The notes under the pieces were generated by a model. That model had not been told where the DNA came from, made no database searches, and was given only the letters and a program-made list of their open reading frames with translations. Position numbers and translations under genes: made by a program. 64,000 nt of DNA from Rasiella rasia. GTDB lineage: Bacteria > Bacteroidota > Bacteroidia > Flavobacteriales > Flavobacteriaceae. This document shows positions 17,498 to 26,636 of the stretch, in pieces (within the stretch, counting starts at the first letter, position 1; each line of letters begins with the position of its first letter). The stretch lies in NCBI RefSeq assembly GCF_011044175.1, contig NZ_CP049057.1, positions 3,138,501 through 3,202,500 of the forward strand. The letters run 5' to 3'.

Positions 17498-19261
17498 TTG
17501 AATCTAAAAAAAAATCTTTTTTTAGCTGTTTTATTAGCGTGCACCATACAGCTATATCTTCAGGCTAGCTCGCTAAACGTTTTACCAAACATATCTATAG
17601 CATTACAAGAACAATCTGTAGATTCTCTCGCTAAGTTTTATAATGATAAAACGTGGGAATATATCACCAAAGAAAACGACAGTGCCCTGTATTTTGCCAA
17701 TAAAGGTATAGCAGTTTCTAGAGAAGCAGCCTATGCGTATGGTGAAATAATAAATCTTGAGTATCGCGGCATCTTCTATGAAGCGGTACAAAATGATTAT
17801 GAAGCCGCTACCAAAGATTACCTATTAGCCATCGCCATTGCAGAAAAAGAGTATCCAGCATATTTACCGGACTTATATATTTCTATGGGAATTTTGTTTG
17901 CTAAAACGGGGGACGATGACAAGGCTATTTCATATTTACAACAATCGGTTAACAATAGCAATAAAGAGAGTCGTACCTATGTATTGGCTTTGGTAAATTT
18001 GGCTATTATTCAGAGTAGGTTAGGAGATTATGAAACGGCTAATACTAATTTTGAAGAGTTCTTAAAAATAGAGGATCTTTCTCAGCGGGAAAAAGATGTT
18101 GCTATTCTTGGTATTGGTAAAAATCTAACAAGACAAAAAAAATTCTCAGAAGCTACGCCATATTACCTAAAAGCCATTGCGCTAGATTCTTTGAAAGGCG
18201 CAAAGAAATATGCTCAGTATTATTCAGACCTTATAGATAATTATGTACAGCTCAAGAATGCGGAAGCTATAAAAATATATCTTCCTATTTTATCTAAGAG
18301 TTATGATAGTGTGCGGGCTATGCGGGAAAAACAGGCCTATTATACCAGTGCGTCTAGGGCATATAGGTTACTTGGGAATACATCGGCAGCGTTGCAATTT
18401 CAAGATAGTTTATTGATAGCGAAAGATTCATTAGCTGAAAAGCGTTACAGTGAGCAAGTAACTGAATTAGAAACAAAGTATCAAACCCAACAGAAGGAAC
18501 TACAAATAGAAGAAGCAAAAGAACGACAGCAACTGTGGTACTATATTGCGGCCAGTATTGGATTAGGATTACTTTTAGTTATTGGACTTTTGTATAACAA
18601 CATAAAAAAACGAAAGGAACTTTCAGAAAACAAACAAAAATTAGAACATACACTCAAGCAACGCAATATGTTGCTACGCGAAACACACCACCGTGTAAAA
18701 AATAGCTTTCAGATGGTAAGTAGTTTGTTGCAATTACAAGCTACAGAAACTAAAACAACAGACGCTGTATTAGCATTAGATGCAGCCACACAACGCGTAA
18801 ATTCTATGATTTTATTGCATCAACAACTATATGCAAAAGATAACCTTTTAGGGGTTAATCTGAAGAAATATATTGATGACTTGACGACTGAAATTTTACA
18901 AACCACCAATGATGACATTACAATTGTAAAGAATGTTGCTTCCATTATTCTTGATATAGAAACTGCAACCTCGATTGGTTTATTAGTGAATGAATTGGCA
19001 TTAAATTCTTCTAAATATGCTTGGCCTAGCGAATGGAAAGTGAAGAAAATATTTATTGAAATTGAAGAAATTAATGGTGTTTTAAAGTTTCAAATGAAAG
19101 ATAATGGCGAACAAATTAAATCTGAAAAGACTAGTAAAGGATATGGTTCAGAATTAATTGAAGTACTTATAGAGCGCCTTGATGCAAAGAAAATAGTTGA
19201 AGAGAATAGCTTTGCACTTGTGTTAGAAATTCCAATTCCTAAGAGCGATGTCAATGTATAA
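17498..19261 (+). CDS. TPR-containing sensor histidine kinase (HisKA_2/HWE-like)
   Basis: A 587-residue protein from a TTG start; the frame closes with TGA just upstream. A signal peptide (about 1-23) leads into an extracytoplasmic region of TPR-like helical pairs (about 60-300), a short coiled coil, one membrane segment (about 347-370) and the kinase core. The phospho-acceptor motif is ETHHRVKNSFQMVSSLLQLQ (His near 396-397), typical of HisKA_2 kinases. The ATP-binding domain has an N-box-like LLVNELALNSSKYAW (about 496) and a G-box-like KDNGEQ. It overlaps the LytTR regulator gene by 14 bases, so the two form a two-component pair. The signal sensed is unknown. Confidence 0.87.
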   Translation: MNLKKNLFLAVLLACTIQLYLQASSLNVLPNISIALQEQSVDSLAKFYNDKTWEYITKENDSALYFANKGIAVSREAAYAYGEIINLEYRGIFYEAVQNDYEAATKDYLLAIAIAEKEYPAYLPDLYISMGILFAKTGDDDKAISYLQQSVNNSNKESRTYVLALVNLAIIQSRLGDYETANTNFEEFLKIEDLSQREKDVAILGIGKNLTRQKKFSEATPYYLKAIALDSLKGAKKYAQYYSDLIDNYVQLKNAEAIKIYLPILSKSYDSVRAMREKQAYYTSASRAYRLLGNTSAALQFQDSLLIAKDSLAEKRYSEQVTELETKYQTQQKELQIEEAKERQQLWYYIAASIGLGLLLVIGLLYNNIKKRKELSENKQKLEHTLKQRNMLLRETHHRVKNSFQMVSSLLQLQATETKTTDAVLALDAATQRVNSMILLHQQLYAKDNLLGVNLKKYIDDLTTEILQTTNDDITIVKNVASIILDIETATSIGLLVNELALNSSKYAWPSEWKVKKIFIEIEEINGVLKFQMKDNGEQIKSEKTSKGYGSELIEVLIERLDAKKIVEENSFALVLEIPIPKSDVNV

Positions 19262-19931
19262 ACTGTTAGTGGTAGAAGACGACCCGTTTATTTCAAGAAG
19301 CATTGCTGCAACGTTTCGAGAAAAGGATTTTAGCATACTTGGCGTTGCAAAATCTGTGGTTGAAGCCACTGCGCTAATTGAAAAACAAAAGCCTGATATC
19401 TGTTTATTAGACATTCAACTAAAAGGAGACGAAGATGGTACTGCGTTAGGAAAACGATTAGACGTGTTGCAGATACCGTATCTATACCTTACGGCCCAGA
19501 CAGATCCTACTACCTTAGCGGCTGTGTCTGAAACGCATCCCTTAGGGTATATTGTAAAACCATTCACCAAGGCAAGTTTGTGGAGTAGTTTTAGTGTTGT
19601 TTGGAACCTGTATCTGGCAAAAAAATCTGAAGTATTTACGGTTCGTGTAGATGGATATTTACACAAAATACCTGAAGCAGATATTTTATATTTGGAAGCA
19701 TACGATAATTATTGCTACCTAATTACTTCAGAAAAAAAGTTGTTGCTACCTAAAACCTTAAAGGCGGTACGTGAGACATTACGGGCTCCTTTTTTTTACA
19801 GTCCGCATCGCTCGTATTACATTAACGTAAACTGTATAACCAACCTGGGAACACGCACTGTTGAAGTAGCAGGTGTTTCATTACCCTTAAGCGAGGCTCG
19901 AAGACCAGATTTACTGCGTATCGTGCGATAA
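19248..19931 (+). CDS. LytTR family response regulator
   Basis: A 227-residue protein with an N-terminal receiver domain (acidic pair VVEDD near residue 10, phospho-acceptor Asp in LLDIQL near 54, Lys in IVKPF near 103) and a C-terminal LytTR DNA-binding domain (about 125-227; DILYLEAYDNYCYL, then FFYSPHRSYYIN). An in-frame ATG two codons later (19254) is an equally good start. It overlaps the kinase gene by 14 bases, which makes it the likely phosphotransfer partner. The next gene, 113 bases downstream, encodes a giant surface protein, a possible but unproven target. Confidence 0.9.
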   Translation: MSMYKLLVVEDDPFISRSIAATFREKDFSILGVAKSVVEATALIEKQKPDICLLDIQLKGDEDGTALGKRLDVLQIPYLYLTAQTDPTTLAAVSETHPLGYIVKPFTKASLWSSFSVVWNLYLAKKSEVFTVRVDGYLHKIPEADILYLEAYDNYCYLITSEKKLLLPKTLKAVRETLRAPFFYSPHRSYYINVNCITNLGTRTVEVAGVSLPLSEARRPDLLRIVR

Positions 19932-19988
19932 GTTGGTTGTGTAATCTTACTTTACTCAATATTTACCCCCATTTCACTAAAGAGTTAT

Positions 19989-20017
19989 TTGATTGATACA
20001 ATTGACTTGTATTTTCG
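19989..20017 (+). promoter_or_regulatory. Bacteroidota-type promoter for the S74 surface protein gene
   Basis: TTG (19989-19991), 18 bases, TATTTTCG (20010-20017), matching TAnnTTTG at seven of eight positions, 27 bases before the ATG at 20045. Confidence 0.45.
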
Positions 20018-20044
20018 AGCTATAATTATTATAACCTCCAAGAA

Positions 20045-23000
20045 ATGAAATTATTACAATTCGGCCTTGTGCCACAGAAGTCCCAATTTCTGTTTTTTCT
20101 TAGCCTACTCTTTAGCACACCTTTTTTTGCCCAAGTTGGGATTGGTACCACCAACCCAGACCCATCTTCTATATTAACCATTGAATCTACAGAAAGCGGC
20201 TTGCTTATTCCTAGGATGACAGCTTCAGACCGAGTTGGTATTACAAATCCTGCCACTGGTTTAATGGTATATCAAACCGATGCTCCCGACGGATTTTATT
20301 ATTACGACGGAACGACATGGCAGGAAATTTCAGCAGGAAATACGGGATGGAAAACTTCTGGTAATGCAGGAACCGATGCGACAACAGATTTTATAGGTAC
20401 TACAGATGATGAAGATGTAGTTTTTAAACGAAATAATATATTGTATGGTACTTTTTTCGATCAATCTTTAGCGCTGGGTAGAGAAACATTATTTAATAAT
20501 ACGACAGGCTCAAACTTAGTTGCTATTGGTAGTCGAGCCCTGTTTTTAAACACTGTTGGAGATAATAATACAGCAGTTGGAGTTTCTGCATTGCGTTCTA
20601 ATTCAACAGGGTCTGGAAATACTGCGCTTGGGTTAGAAAGTCTATATAGCAACTCAGGAGGTCATGGCAATAGCGCTGTTGGTTTTGCGTCTCTGTCTTA
20701 TAGTAGTTCTGGCGATAACAACACTGGCATGGGTAATTATTCACTTCATAATAATTTTAGTGGGTCTAATAATTCTGGTTTTGGATCGTATAGTTTGTCC
20801 AATACTTCTAGCGGAAGTTTTAATACAGCTTTAGGTACTAGTGCTTTAACAGCAAATACTACAGGTAATTATAATACAGCGATTGGATATGATGCGGAAG
20901 TAAGCGGTAATAATAGAGAAAATGCCACTGCAATTGGTGCTAGAGCACTAGTAGCACAAGATAATAGTGTGGTCATTGGCTCTATTATTGGAGTTAATGG
21001 GGCTTCTGCATCTACCAATGTTGGTATTGGTACTAGTAGTCCAAATTCATCTTCAGTTTTAGATTTAACAGCAACAGATCGAGGCTTTTTAGTTCCTAGA
21101 ATGTCATCTGCACAAAGAATAGGTATTACAACACCAGTTAGGGGTTTATTGGTATATCAATTAAATGCTCCAGCGGGGTTTTATTATTATAACGGTTCCA
21201 ATTGGAATCGCATTACAACAGGTGCAGATGTAGATCATGATTTTTATGAGGCAGGGTCGACCACGGCGCCAGACGACATTAATGATGACATCTATACAAT
21301 GGGGAATGTAGCCATTGGCAAAAATACCGCTGATACACCGTTAGAAGTAGAGAGAAATTTTGAAAACACATTGGTAGAATTTAATAATCTAACCCTACAG
21401 AATGGTGATGGCTCATTCGTAAATCGTGCCCATGTAGCGAATACTTCGATAAACGCAGTAGCTTTTTCAAATATATTAACCTCAACTACTGCTGGATCTA
21501 GAACAGGTATTGAAAATAGTATTTCAGGTTTTAGTGTAAGTGGCGAGAAGATAGGAATCTTTAACGACATTCAAAGCGACAATGGTATTACTTATGGTAT
21601 GTCAACAACAATTAATGATACTGGTGACGATGCGCAGCGAGGCTTAAGAAACTACTTAATCGGTGAAGGTACAGGTGATCGTACTGGGACAGAAAATATA
21701 ATTTTTAATAGCCAAGATGCAAATCACATCGGAATTTTTAATCAAGTCGATAGTGACTCAGATAGTGGTAGTAAAATAGGAGTTTCTAATGACATTCGAG
21801 GTAATTCAACGGCACCAAAATATGGTACTCTAAATTTAATCGGTGGTGGTTCAGGAAACACACTATTTTATGGTACATATAACGTATTCAGCGGAAGTAT
21901 GTCCAAAACGGGTACTACCTATGCTAGTTATAATGTTTTTCAAGGTGCAGGCGCAGAGAATCGTTACGGTGGTTATTATATTTTTAATAATAACGGTGAA
22001 GGAGATCATTACGGAGCCTATCATGATTTTAGTACGACAGATACAGGAGACCGTTACGGCACCTATAATTTGATGAGTAATACAAGTGGCAACCAATATG
22101 GAACGTACAATGCCTATACACGGTCGGGAGGTACGGGTAATAAATATGGTACCTATACAACAATACGAAGCACATCGTCTGGCATGCACTATGGGCTATA
22201 TATGGATGTCTTAAAACCTGGCAGTTTTGCAGGGTATTTTTTGGGTGACGTTTCTATTGGCACTACAACTAATAACAACTATATTTTACCTGCATCTAGA
22301 GGTACTAACGGACAAATAATGACAACAGATGCCTCTGGAAATGTAGATTGGGTAGATTTGGTTACTGTAAATGGCATCAATGGATTAGCAAGAATTGGTG
22401 ATGATATAAAATTGGGGGGTAATTTAATTGAAAACACCAGAATTAGACATTTTGATAATAACTTAACGTACACACTTAATGGCTTGGGTGAATTTATTGT
22501 AGAGGAAGGAACGAGAGATGCATTTAAAATAAATAATGTGGGCGCAACAATACTGGGTGACAATACGTATTGGCGAGACGGAGACTCTTCGGGAACAACC
22601 CTTGCAAGCATAGAAGATTCTGCAGATGATGGTAGATTTAGAGTCTATGAAAACGGGCTAACTTCTGTAGATCTAAATGCTAACACAGAATTTGTTTTCA
22701 ACGAACAAGGGCTTGATAGAGATTTTAGAGTTGAAGGAAATGGACATACAAATTTGCTGAAAGTAGATGCGAGTACAGATAATATTGGGATTAGACAATT
22801 TGCGCCAATATTCGATTTGCATCTTAAACAATCTATAAACCTTACCACAGGTAATGGCGGAATGGCTTTTGAAAGTTCAACAAATACAAATCATTGGAGA
22901 ATTTATCACAGTGGTGCTCATTTTTCTTTTAATGAAAATGGAACACGTCGTGCCTATATAGAAACCGCAAGCGGAAATTACATTCAACCCAGCGACGCGC

Positions 23001-23353
23001 GTTTAAAACAAGATTTTGAATTGCAGTCCGGCTATCTTACTAAGCTGAAACAAGTACCCATTTATACATACCGCTATAAAAATCAACAAGGTGAAAAGCG
23101 CTCATTAGGGGTAAAAGCACAAGAAATTCAGCCACTTTTTCCGGAACTTATTTCTGAAGGTGAAGATGGTTATTTGGGAATGAATTATGCTGGTTTAAGT
23201 GTAGTTGCTATACAGGCTATAAAAGAACAACAAGTGCTTATAGATAATCTTGCTGCCGAAAATGAAAATTTAAAGGAAAAGACCAAAACACTAGAAAAAC
23301 GTCTAGATCAATTACTTTCTCGCTTGGAGGTTGTGGAAGCAAGGCTAGACTAA
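20045..23353 (+). CDS. tail-fiber/trimeric adhesin-like protein with C-terminal S74 intramolecular chaperone
   Basis: A 1102-residue exported protein. A signal peptide ends near FFAQ (about residue 29). Two copies of a roughly 85-residue module follow (starting VGIGTTNPDPSS near 31 and VGIGTSSPNSSS near 326, each with a FYYY-G-x2-W core). Between them are YadA-head-like repeats of the form G-x2-N-T-A-x-G-x2-S-L (about 150-290). A different repeat block, YGTYN-type, lies near 500-735. The C-terminus has PSDARLKQDFE and RYKNQQGEKRSLGVKAQEIQ, the S74/endosialidase chaperone core with its Ser-Asp-x-Arg-x-Lys cleavage motif, then a coiled coil. Such proteins trimerise and self-cleave. No phage genes surround it, so a surface or secreted structure is likelier than a prophage fibre. 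Confidence 0.85.
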   Translation: MKLLQFGLVPQKSQFLFFLSLLFSTPFFAQVGIGTTNPDPSSILTIESTESGLLIPRMTASDRVGITNPATGLMVYQTDAPDGFYYYDGTTWQEISAGNTGWKTSGNAGTDATTDFIGTTDDEDVVFKRNNILYGTFFDQSLALGRETLFNNTTGSNLVAIGSRALFLNTVGDNNTAVGVSALRSNSTGSGNTALGLESLYSNSGGHGNSAVGFASLSYSSSGDNNTGMGNYSLHNNFSGSNNSGFGSYSLSNTSSGSFNTALGTSALTANTTGNYNTAIGYDAEVSGNNRENATAIGARALVAQDNSVVIGSIIGVNGASASTNVGIGTSSPNSSSVLDLTATDRGFLVPRMSSAQRIGITTPVRGLLVYQLNAPAGFYYYNGSNWNRITTGADVDHDFYEAGSTTAPDDINDDIYTMGNVAIGKNTADTPLEVERNFENTLVEFNNLTLQNGDGSFVNRAHVANTSINAVAFSNILTSTTAGSRTGIENSISGFSVSGEKIGIFNDIQSDNGITYGMSTTINDTGDDAQRGLRNYLIGEGTGDRTGTENIIFNSQDANHIGIFNQVDSDSDSGSKIGVSNDIRGNSTAPKYGTLNLIGGGSGNTLFYGTYNVFSGSMSKTGTTYASYNVFQGAGAENRYGGYYIFNNNGEGDHYGAYHDFSTTDTGDRYGTYNLMSNTSGNQYGTYNAYTRSGGTGNKYGTYTTIRSTSSGMHYGLYMDVLKPGSFAGYFLGDVSIGTTTNNNYILPASRGTNGQIMTTDASGNVDWVDLVTVNGINGLARIGDDIKLGGNLIENTRIRHFDNNLTYTLNGLGEFIVEEGTRDAFKINNVGATILGDNTYWRDGDSSGTTLASIEDSADDGRFRVYENGLTSVDLNANTEFVFNEQGLDRDFRVEGNGHTNLLKVDASTDNIGIRQFAPIFDLHLKQSINLTTGNGGMAFESSTNTNHWRIYHSGAHFSFNENGTRRAYIETASGNYIQPSDARLKQDFELQSGYLTKLKQVPIYTYRYKNQQGEKRSLGVKAQEIQPLFPELISEGEDGYLGMNYAGLSVVAIQAIKEQQVLIDNLAAENENLKEKTKTLEKRLDQLLSRLEVVEARLD
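20503..20900 (+). repeat. YadA-head-like repeats inside the S74 protein
   Basis: About six imperfect units of 20-23 residues, each resembling G-x2-N-T-A-x-G-x2-S-L-x4-S-x-G, for example GDNNTAVGVSAL, GSGNTALGLESL and GNYNTAIGYDAE. The pattern is that of left-handed beta-roll adhesin heads. Confidence 0.7.
21820..22210 (+). repeat. YG-x-YN repeat block inside the S74 protein
   Basis: Eight to nine tandem units of about 14-17 residues with consensus Y-G-x-Y-N-x-[FM]-x5-G, for example YGTYNVFSGSMSKTG, YASYNVFQGAGAENR, YGAYHDFSTTDTGDR and YGTYNLMSNTSGNQ. I do not recognise this repeat as a named family; strand-rich regularity suggests a beta-solenoid. Confidence 0.65.
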
Positions 23354-23377
23354 TAGATGCGTTGCATCATTTTAATA

Positions 23378-23411
23378 GAACCTCTGTTGTAGAGGCGGAG
23401 GTTCTTTATTT
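23378..23411. terminator. bidirectional terminator between S74 gene and lptB
   Basis: Stem GAACCTC (23378-23384) / GAGGTTC (23398-23404) with a T-rich flank, between the convergent stops at 23353 and 23410. Confidence 0.6.
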
Positions 23412-24150
23412 AAAAATTCAATTTTTTCTTACGTAACTCAAAGTTTTGTCCTAAATATACCTTACGCACCATCTCATCGCTAGCCAATTCTTCTGGCTCA
23501 CCATGTTTTAAAATACTACCTTCAAACATTAAGTAGGTTCTGTCTGTAATCGCCAAAGTTTCCTGAACATTATGGTCTGTAATTAAAATCCCAATGTTCT
23601 TGTCTTTTAGCTGTGCCACAATACGTTGTATATCTTCTACCGCTACCGGATCTACACCAGCAAAAGGCTCATCTAATAAAATAAAATGAGGGTCTGTTGC
23701 TAGCGCGCGTGCAATTTCGGTACGTCTACGTTCGCCACCACTCAATAAATCGCCACGACTTTTTCTAATATGACCTAAGCCAAACTCTTCTATTAGCGAT
23801 TCCATTTTTAAATGTTGTTCTTTTTTAGAAAGCTTGGTAAGTTGTAATACACTTAAGATATTGTCTTCTATGCTTAGCTTTCTAAATACCGAAGCTTCTT
23901 GTGCTAAATACCCAATACCATTTTGTGCACGTTTGTACATTGGGTACTTTGTAATATCTGTTCCCTCTAGATAAATAGTACCCCCGTTAGGTTTTATAAG
24001 TCCAACAATCATGTAAAAGGATGTGGTTTTTCCGGCTCCGTTTGGACCCAGCAACCCAACAATTTCTCCTTGGTTTACTTCAACGGTGATTCCTTTTACA
24101 ACCTTTCGGCCTTTATACGACTTTATGAGATTTTCGGCTTTTAATTTCAT
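23410..24150 (-). CDS. lptB: LPS export ABC transporter ATP-binding protein LptB
   Basis: A 246-residue cytoplasmic ATPase. Walker A is GPNGAGKTT (about residues 34-42), the signature is [15 protein letters not shown], Walker B is [13 protein letters not shown], and the H-loop His is in [10 protein letters not shown]. The C-terminal [18 protein letters not shown] is characteristic of LptB, which powers lipopolysaccharide transfer from the inner membrane with LptF and LptG. One LptF/G-type permease lies at 42844-43923. Preceded by the tatC cluster on the same strand, 140 bases away. Confidence 0.94.
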   Translation of the reverse strand: MKLKAENLIKSYKGRKVVKGITVEVNQGEIVGLLGPNGAGKTTSFYMIVGLIKPNGGTIYLEGTDITKYPMYKRAQNGIGYLAQEASVFRKLSIEDNILSVLQLTKLSKKEQHLKMESLIEEFGLGHIRKSRGDLLSGGERRRTEIARALATDPHFILLDEPFAGVDPVAVEDIQRIVAQLKDKNIGILITDHNVQETLAITDRTYLMFEGSILKHGEPEELASDEMVRKVYLGQNFELRKKKLNF

Positions 24151-24290
24151 ATGTATTGCCAGTCAAGGCTGGTAACTTTTGTACCCGTAGTAACAGGTGT
24201 TTTCACTTTCCGCATGGCGAAAAACAAGTGTATTAGCAATCTCTAATTCCTAGAACGTTAAAAGTACGGCTAAATTTTCCGAAGAAAAAA

Positions 24291-24641
24291 TTATGAATTA
24301 GTGTTCTCTAAGGCTTCCCAATATTCAAAAGCTCTACGTAGATGAGGTATAACAATAGTACCGCCAATAAGTAAAGAAACGCTCATGGCTTCAACAACCT
24401 CTTCTTTGGAAATGTTGAGGTTGTAACAGGTCTCTAAATGATATTTTACACAATCGTCGCAGCGTAGTACAAGACTGTTACCCAATCCGAGAAGCTCTTT
24501 CGTTCTTTTTGAGAGGGCACCTTCAGCAAAGGCATTGGTGTCTAAATTAAAAATACGTTTGACAATTTTATTATTGTCTGCCATCATTTTTTCGTTCATT
24601 TTAGAACGATAGGCATTAAAATCTTCAACGGGATTTGCCAT
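24291..24641 (-). CDS. carboxymuconolactone decarboxylase (AhpD-like) family protein
   Basis: A 116-residue small helical protein with the redox motif CDDCVKYH (Cys-x2-Cys-x3-His, about residue 60), shared by AhpD-type peroxidase reductants and CMD decarboxylases. The Cys pair favours an AhpD-like thiol redox role over decarboxylation. Its first codons overlap the end of tatC by 17 bases, so it is translated from the same transcript. Substrate unknown. Confidence 0.85.
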   Translation of the reverse strand: MANPVEDFNAYRSKMNEKMMADNNKIVKRIFNLDTNAFAEGALSKRTKELLGLGNSLVLRCDDCVKYHLETCYNLNISKEEVVEAMSVSLLIGGTIVIPHLRRAFEYWEALENTNS

Positions 24642-25470
24642 CAGCTTTCATTTTTTTGTTTTGTTTGCGCACTACAACTTTTGAAATCACAATACTAATT
24701 TCATAAAGAATAAGCACTGGTACTGCCACAATTACTTGGCTAGCAATATCTGGAGGGGTAATGATTGCAGACACAATTAGTACGCCCACTAGCGCAAATT
24801 TCCTGTATTTTTTTAATAGAGGCGGAGTAACCAGCCCTACTTTGGTCAGGAAATAAATTATAATTGGAAGCTCAAAAATCAGTCCGCTAGCTAGTACCGA
24901 AGCTCGTACAAGACCAATATAGCTACTTAAGTCGAAATCGTTAAAAACTACTTCACTCACTTTGTAACTTCCTAAAAAGTTAATGGTGAGAGGAGTAACC
25001 ACAAAATATCCGAAACAAACGCCAATAAAGAATAAGATAGAGGCGATGATGATAAATCCACGACTGTTTTTACGTTCGTTATTTCGTAAACCTGGGCTTA
25101 CAAATTTCCAAAACTCATAGAGGATGTAAGGAAAAGCGATAATAAATCCCGCGGTAATTGAAGTCCAAATATGTGCCGAAAATTGCCCTGCAGGTGTTCT
25201 ACTTTGAATTCTGAAACTTTCTTCTTTGAAACAGAAATTATCTTCAAAGCCTAGTTCGGTTGCGGCTCTACATAATAATTTATACGTTGGGAAGTCTGAA
25301 CTTTTTGGACCTAAAATAATTATGTCAAAGATAAACTCTTTAGCGATAAAAGCGACGGTAGCTACAACTACCACAGCTATGGTAGAACGAATAAGATGCC
25401 ATCGTAATTCTTCAAGATGGTCTAAAAAAGACATCTCTTTCTCAACATTGGTGTGCGTTTTGGCCGTCAT
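24625..25470 (-). CDS. tatC: twin-arginine translocase subunit TatC
   Basis: A 281-residue inner-membrane protein with six predicted segments. Its N-terminal cytoplasmic motif EKEMSFLDHLEELRWHLIRS is the TatC hallmark (HLxELRxRL). FVSPGLRNNERK (about 120-132) and an internal VVTPLTINFL agree. TatC is the receptor for twin-arginine signal peptides; tatA/tatB are not in this window. It overlaps the upstream sugar isomerase gene by one base and the downstream AhpD-like gene by 17. Confidence 0.95.
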   Translation of the reverse strand: MTAKTHTNVEKEMSFLDHLEELRWHLIRSTIAVVVVATVAFIAKEFIFDIIILGPKSSDFPTYKLLCRAATELGFEDNFCFKEESFRIQSRTPAGQFSAHIWTSITAGFIIAFPYILYEFWKFVSPGLRNNERKNSRGFIIIASILFFIGVCFGYFVVTPLTINFLGSYKVSEVVFNDFDLSSYIGLVRASVLASGLIFELPIIIYFLTKVGLVTPPLLKKYRKFALVGVLIVSAIITPPDIASQVIVAVPVLILYEISIVISKVVVRKQNKKMKADGKSR

Positions 25471-26435
25471 TAAATAATGCCTTCTTTGGTTAGGTTATGA
25501 ATGTGTACAACACCACAATATACACCGTTTTCTTCAGCAAGTATTTGGGTAATTCCGTGTTTGTCCATTATCTCCATCGCCTCAACAGCCATGGCATCAT
25601 TATTAATCCTTTTAGGGTTTGCAGACATAATGTCTCTTGCTGTTAAGCCCTTAATACTGTCTTCTTTGGTAAGCATTCTACGTAAATCACCGTCTGTAAT
25701 AATACCAACAATTTTTTGGTCTTCTACCACTGCGGTAACACCTAGTAATTTTTCTGAAATTTCAATAATTACTTTTTTGACGTCTGTATCTGGATGTACC
25801 TGCGGACATTCATTTAAAGATGTAAGATCACTTACACGCAAGTATAGTTTTTTTCCGAGAGAGCCTCCTGGATGAAACCGAGCGAAATCCTTACTTGAAA
25901 AGCCACGCAAGTCTAAAAGCGCCATAGCCAAAGCATCACCAATAACCAATTGAGCTGTTGTGCTTGTGGTGGGTGCTAGATTATTGGGGCATGCCTCTTT
26001 TTCTGCATACGCGTGTAATACATAATTAGCTTGTACACCTAGAAAAGATTCTCGGTTAGAAGTAATCGCTACAAGGGTATTGCCTCTCCCTTTAATTAAT
26101 GGAACTAATACTTTTATTTCGGGAGTATTTCCACTTTTAGAAATGCAGATAACAACATCATCTTTTAAAATGGTTCCTAAATCACCATGAATGGCATCTG
26201 CTGCATGCATAAAAATGGCAGGTGTTCCTGTTGAGTTTAAGGTAGCAACAATTTTGGTTGCAATGTTTGCACTTTTGCCTATACCAGTTATTACAACACG
26301 ACCTTTAGACTTATAGATAGTTTCTACAGCTTCGGCAAATTCTTCATTTACCAAATCGGCTAGATGCATTATTGCTTTGCTTTCAGTTACAATGGTTTGC
26401 TTAGCAACTGAGATTATTTGTGAGGTTCTATTCAA
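25470..26435 (-). CDS. kdsD: KpsF/GutQ family sugar-phosphate isomerase (arabinose-5-phosphate isomerase)
   Basis: A 321-residue enzyme with an N-terminal SIS domain (VVITGIGKSANIATKIVATL near 47-66; HGDLGTILKDDVVICISKSGNTPE) and a C-terminal pair of CBS domains (about 205-320). It interconverts ribulose-5-phosphate and arabinose-5-phosphate, the first committed step to Kdo for lipopolysaccharide inner core. First gene of the kdsD-tatC-ahpD-like cluster, divergent from recQ. Confidence 0.9.
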   Translation of the reverse strand: MNRTSQIISVAKQTIVTESKAIMHLADLVNEEFAEAVETIYKSKGRVVITGIGKSANIATKIVATLNSTGTPAIFMHAADAIHGDLGTILKDDVVICISKSGNTPEIKVLVPLIKGRGNTLVAITSNRESFLGVQANYVLHAYAEKEACPNNLAPTTSTTAQLVIGDALAMALLDLRGFSSKDFARFHPGGSLGKKLYLRVSDLTSLNECPQVHPDTDVKKVIIEISEKLLGVTAVVEDQKIVGIITDGDLRRMLTKEDSIKGLTARDIMSANPKRINNDAMAVEAMEIMDKHGITQILAEENGVYCGVVHIHNLTKEGII

Positions 26436-26454
26436 AATTTGCGCATTAATAAGT

Positions 26455-26484
26455 TTGCAACTGTTTCAGAAATTAGTATATTTA
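26455..26484 (+). promoter_or_regulatory. Bacteroidota-type promoter directed toward recQ
   Basis: TTG (26455-26457), 19 bases, TATATTTA (26477-26484). Spacing is ideal and seven of eight -7 positions match. It would give recQ a leader of about 145 bases. Confidence 0.45.
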
Positions 26485-26636
26485 GTATGAATTAAGAATG
26501 ATAAAATACTTGTTTCAATACATATAGGTAAAAGATACCATTTTACCATAATGGTTGCAAAATTACGATTGTTCCCCTGTATACGCAATTTTAATTCTAA
26601 CCAATAAATAACGAACATTTATAATATTTAAGCAGC

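Noticed and set aside
21292..22611. Several minus-strand and alternative-frame open readings inside the S74 gene
   Set aside because: They arise from the low-complexity repeat sequence of the real gene on the plus strand; no start signals or domains.
20045..23353. Prophage tail fibre interpretation
   Set aside because: No capsid, terminase, baseplate or integrase genes nearby, and the protein has a signal peptide.
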